Of a DNA stretch of 7,462 bases, positions 7,301-7,462 are shown piece by piece; positions within the stretch are counted from its first letter, which is position 1; every line of letters begins with the position of its first letter. The position numbers were made by a program, and so were the translations under genes. The notes under the pieces are model-generated. The model ran no database searches, was not told the DNA's origin, and saw nothing but the letters and a program-made list of their open reading frames with translations. Location of the stretch: the NCBI GenBank assembly GCA_023431725.1, contig JAEYVN010000110.1:1-7462 (forward strand). The letters run 5' to 3'. This DNA is from Pseudomonadota bacterium. GTDB taxonomy: Bacteria; Pseudomonadota; Alphaproteobacteria; Rhizobiales; Xanthobacteraceae.

Positions 7301-7462
7301 AAGCGAGCGCAAGATCGCCAAGCCCGCCCGTGATCAGATACACGCCGTTCCGGCGAAAATGACCGGCCTTGTCGTGGGTGGGGAGTTGGACCTGCCGATA
7401 AGATCGCACCCACCTGCGATCGAGCCTGCAGGCTACGATGTCGCTGCCGTGATCGGCCAGCA
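4383..7462 (-). CDS. type I polyketide/fatty-acid synthase, C-terminal part: KR-DH-carrier-thioesterase (5' end outside window)
   Basis: Last ~1025 residues of a multidomain synthase; the frame is open to the right edge. The GTG at 7409 encodes an internal valine and is residue 1 in this numbering. Before it lies the end of the KR structural subdomain. KR, about 22-228: TGGLGDLA (27-34) with Lys150, Ser174, Tyr187 and Asn191, at the same spacing as active KRs. DH, about 265-530: double hotdog with His275 in HRLKTGEAIWP and Asp447 in HPALAD. Linker 569-600 (ITPEEGGEALRRAV...). Carrier, about 628-702: DLGGHSL with phosphopantetheine Ser664. Thioesterase, about 740-990: GGFSGGG with Ser814, Asp841 and His973, the Ser-Asp distance of 27 matching type I TEs. 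It should reduce and dehydrate a carrier-bound beta-ketoacyl chain, then release it by hydrolysis or cyclisation. KS and AT are presumably upstream. It leads an operon with two glycosyltransferases, so its acyl product probably ends up on a glycan or glycolipid (inference). DH after KR is atypical. Confidence 0.95.
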   Translation of the reverse strand, partial: LADHGSDIVACRLDRRWVRSYRQVQLPTHDKAGHFRRNGVYLITGGLGDLALACARDLTKSLQARIALVGRLELPERSTWSNYLKTRGNNSRVGRAISAIMEIEASGGEILYVRADVANPELMQRAVKQVIDRFGVLNGVLHAAGIVKDDLIQLKSVVDVEDVLAPKVLGTMVLIEALKDHPVELLVLFSSTSTDTAPAGQADYVAANAYLNAFAESCAHSGGPHVVALHWGVWNDVGLAARAIRQAEDDVPAHLSDLAKQPLFDELIHEEGTAARLTLRASASRHWLLDEHRLKTGEAIWPGTGYLELIAEAARECGVQGAVEIQDLNFLRPLYVPDGDERAVHVVVKREANKLNVWIESRIKTEDGEATLLHAEATIGFVRTPQPQAIDIQDAIRSLGATSHRNDGGVIEFAQAAHLRTGQRWKLLREIYTSDTGAIAKLKLDEAFEEDHASGLLVHPALADLATGYAMQLIPGYDPSAGLWVPASYGRFRLFHALPATLWSFVTLSRENAFGEGFATFDVTITDDSGRVVAMVENFMVKHLDVSTNFPAAVRDVSGAVPVANTAQQGRELSPGLARLANQVMNGITPEEGGEALRRAVATGLPQIIVSSMDLTSLQDAAAERIADVTPLEGLERPITDSAFVAPETEIEKTLAGFWTELLGIKKIGATDNFFDLGGHSLIAVRYFRMIKKKYSVDFPISVLFEAPTIGQCAKLIEQSSANQANVPSETNPGAIKDAPKIQFKHVITMHAGRHPQATPLFICAGMFGNVLNLRHLALHIGQDRPVYGLQARGLYGGEAPHETFEEMAASYLEEVRAVQPYGPYLLGGFSGGGLVAFEMAQQLRDAGETVDLLVMLDTPYYEPQEISLADRMSIRLQDIRREGAMFFRRWFRDRVAHELTRVKNIYRPEQPAADQFNNLEIEAAFYRSLSRYRARFSSCPTLLMRPKHEVAYRLRDGRLLNVHRGIIKPDNGWTPYLADLTIVEVPGDHDSMVLEPMVRLLAAQLREALRSAEQSYRPTLQAAE
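4440..5192 (-). other. type I thioesterase (TE) domain of the PKS
   Basis: Alpha/beta hydrolase that releases the finished chain. Nucleophile elbow GGFSGGG (Ser814, codon 4968-4970), acid in VMLDTPY (Asp841) and base in PGDHDSM (His973). Oxyanion region PLFICAGMFGN (743-753). A variable lid, about 850-925, is rich in Arg and aromatic residues. The triad spacing agrees with surfactin-type TEs. A cis TE implies release as free acid, lactone or transfer to an external acceptor rather than direct hand-over to a downstream module. Confidence 0.92.
5304..5528 (-). other. phosphopantetheine carrier-protein domain of the PKS
   Basis: Four-helix carrier domain that holds the acyl chain as a thioester. 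The attachment site DNFFDLGGHSLIAVRYF has Ser664, codon at plus-strand 5418-5420. The GGHSL form is closer to peptidyl-carrier domains of NRPS than to the GxDSL of most PKS ACPs. Only one carrier copy is visible. Confidence 0.92.
5820..6617 (-). other. dehydratase (DH) double-hotdog domain of the PKS
   Basis: Removes water from beta-hydroxyacyl-carrier intermediates. First hotdog: LLDEHRLKTGEAIWPGTGYL (271-290), an HxxxGxxxxP motif with one extra residue before the glycine; the catalytic His275 codon is at 6585-6587. Second hotdog: HPALADLATG (442-451), with catalytic Asp447 at 6069-6071 and glycine where Gln/His usually follows four residues on. YGRFRLF (472-478) and a long beta-rich tail complete the fold. 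Probably active; the odd motifs lower certainty. Confidence 0.82.
6726..7346 (-). other. ketoreductase (KR) catalytic domain of the PKS
   Basis: Rossmann-fold NADPH-dependent reductase of beta-ketoacyl-carrier intermediates. The cofactor loop reads TGGLGDLA, with alanine where the last glycine often stands. Lys150, Ser174, Tyr187 and Asn191 are separated by 24, 13 and 4 residues, exactly as in well-studied modular KRs, so activity is expected. The stereochemistry loop reads HAAGIVKDDLIQLKS, without a clean LDD motif; product configuration is left open. Confidence 0.9.

Noticed and set aside
7407..7409. GTG as the true start of the PKS gene
   Set aside because: The frame stays open to the window edge, and the upstream residues (LADHGSDIVACRLDRRWV) look like the end of a KR structural subdomain, so this codon is internal.

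Overview
The window is part of a surface-polysaccharide or glycolipid biosynthesis locus from a GC-rich, probably proteobacterial genome. The overall style (membrane-anchored GT2, GT4, Wzy-like polymerase and a type I PKS/FAS next to glycan genes) recalls rhizobial and related Hyphomicrobiales loci. That assignment is an inference from gene style, with low to moderate confidence. Coding density is close to 100%; no RNA gene, insertion sequence, CRISPR array or convincing terminator was seen, and no gap exceeds about 75 bases.

Layout: the left edge holds the 3' end of a plus-strand membrane protein of the Wzy/O-antigen ligase type (to 634). All the rest lies on the minus strand and reads right to left as one apparent operon. 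First comes the C-terminal ~1025 residues of a large type I polyketide/fatty-acid synthase (7462 to 4383, 5' end outside the window). It is followed by a membrane-anchored family 2 glycosyltransferase (4362-3145), a family 4 glycosyltransferase (3073-1853) and an exported SGNH-like hydrolase/acyltransferase (1842-619). Spacers are 20, 71 and 10 bases. The last minus-strand gene and the plus-strand polymerase converge and overlap by 16 bases at their 3' ends.

The PKS fragment carries, in order, the tail of the KR structural subdomain, a catalytic ketoreductase (KR), a double-hotdog dehydratase (DH), a linker, a carrier protein with an intact phosphopantetheine serine, and a type I thioesterase with an intact Ser-Asp-His triad. 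KR before DH is the reverse of the usual type I PKS order and is the most notable feature.

Working model (inference): the synthase makes and releases a reduced or unsaturated acyl chain. The two glycosyltransferases build a saccharide, the Wzy-like protein polymerises or ligates it, and the SGNH protein adds or removes acyl groups outside the cytoplasm. This would give an acyl/polyketide-modified glycan or glycolipid. By context it is comparable to loci that pair RkpA-like (rhizobial K antigen) or WcbR-like (Burkholderia capsule) synthases with glycan genes. Orthology to either is not established here.
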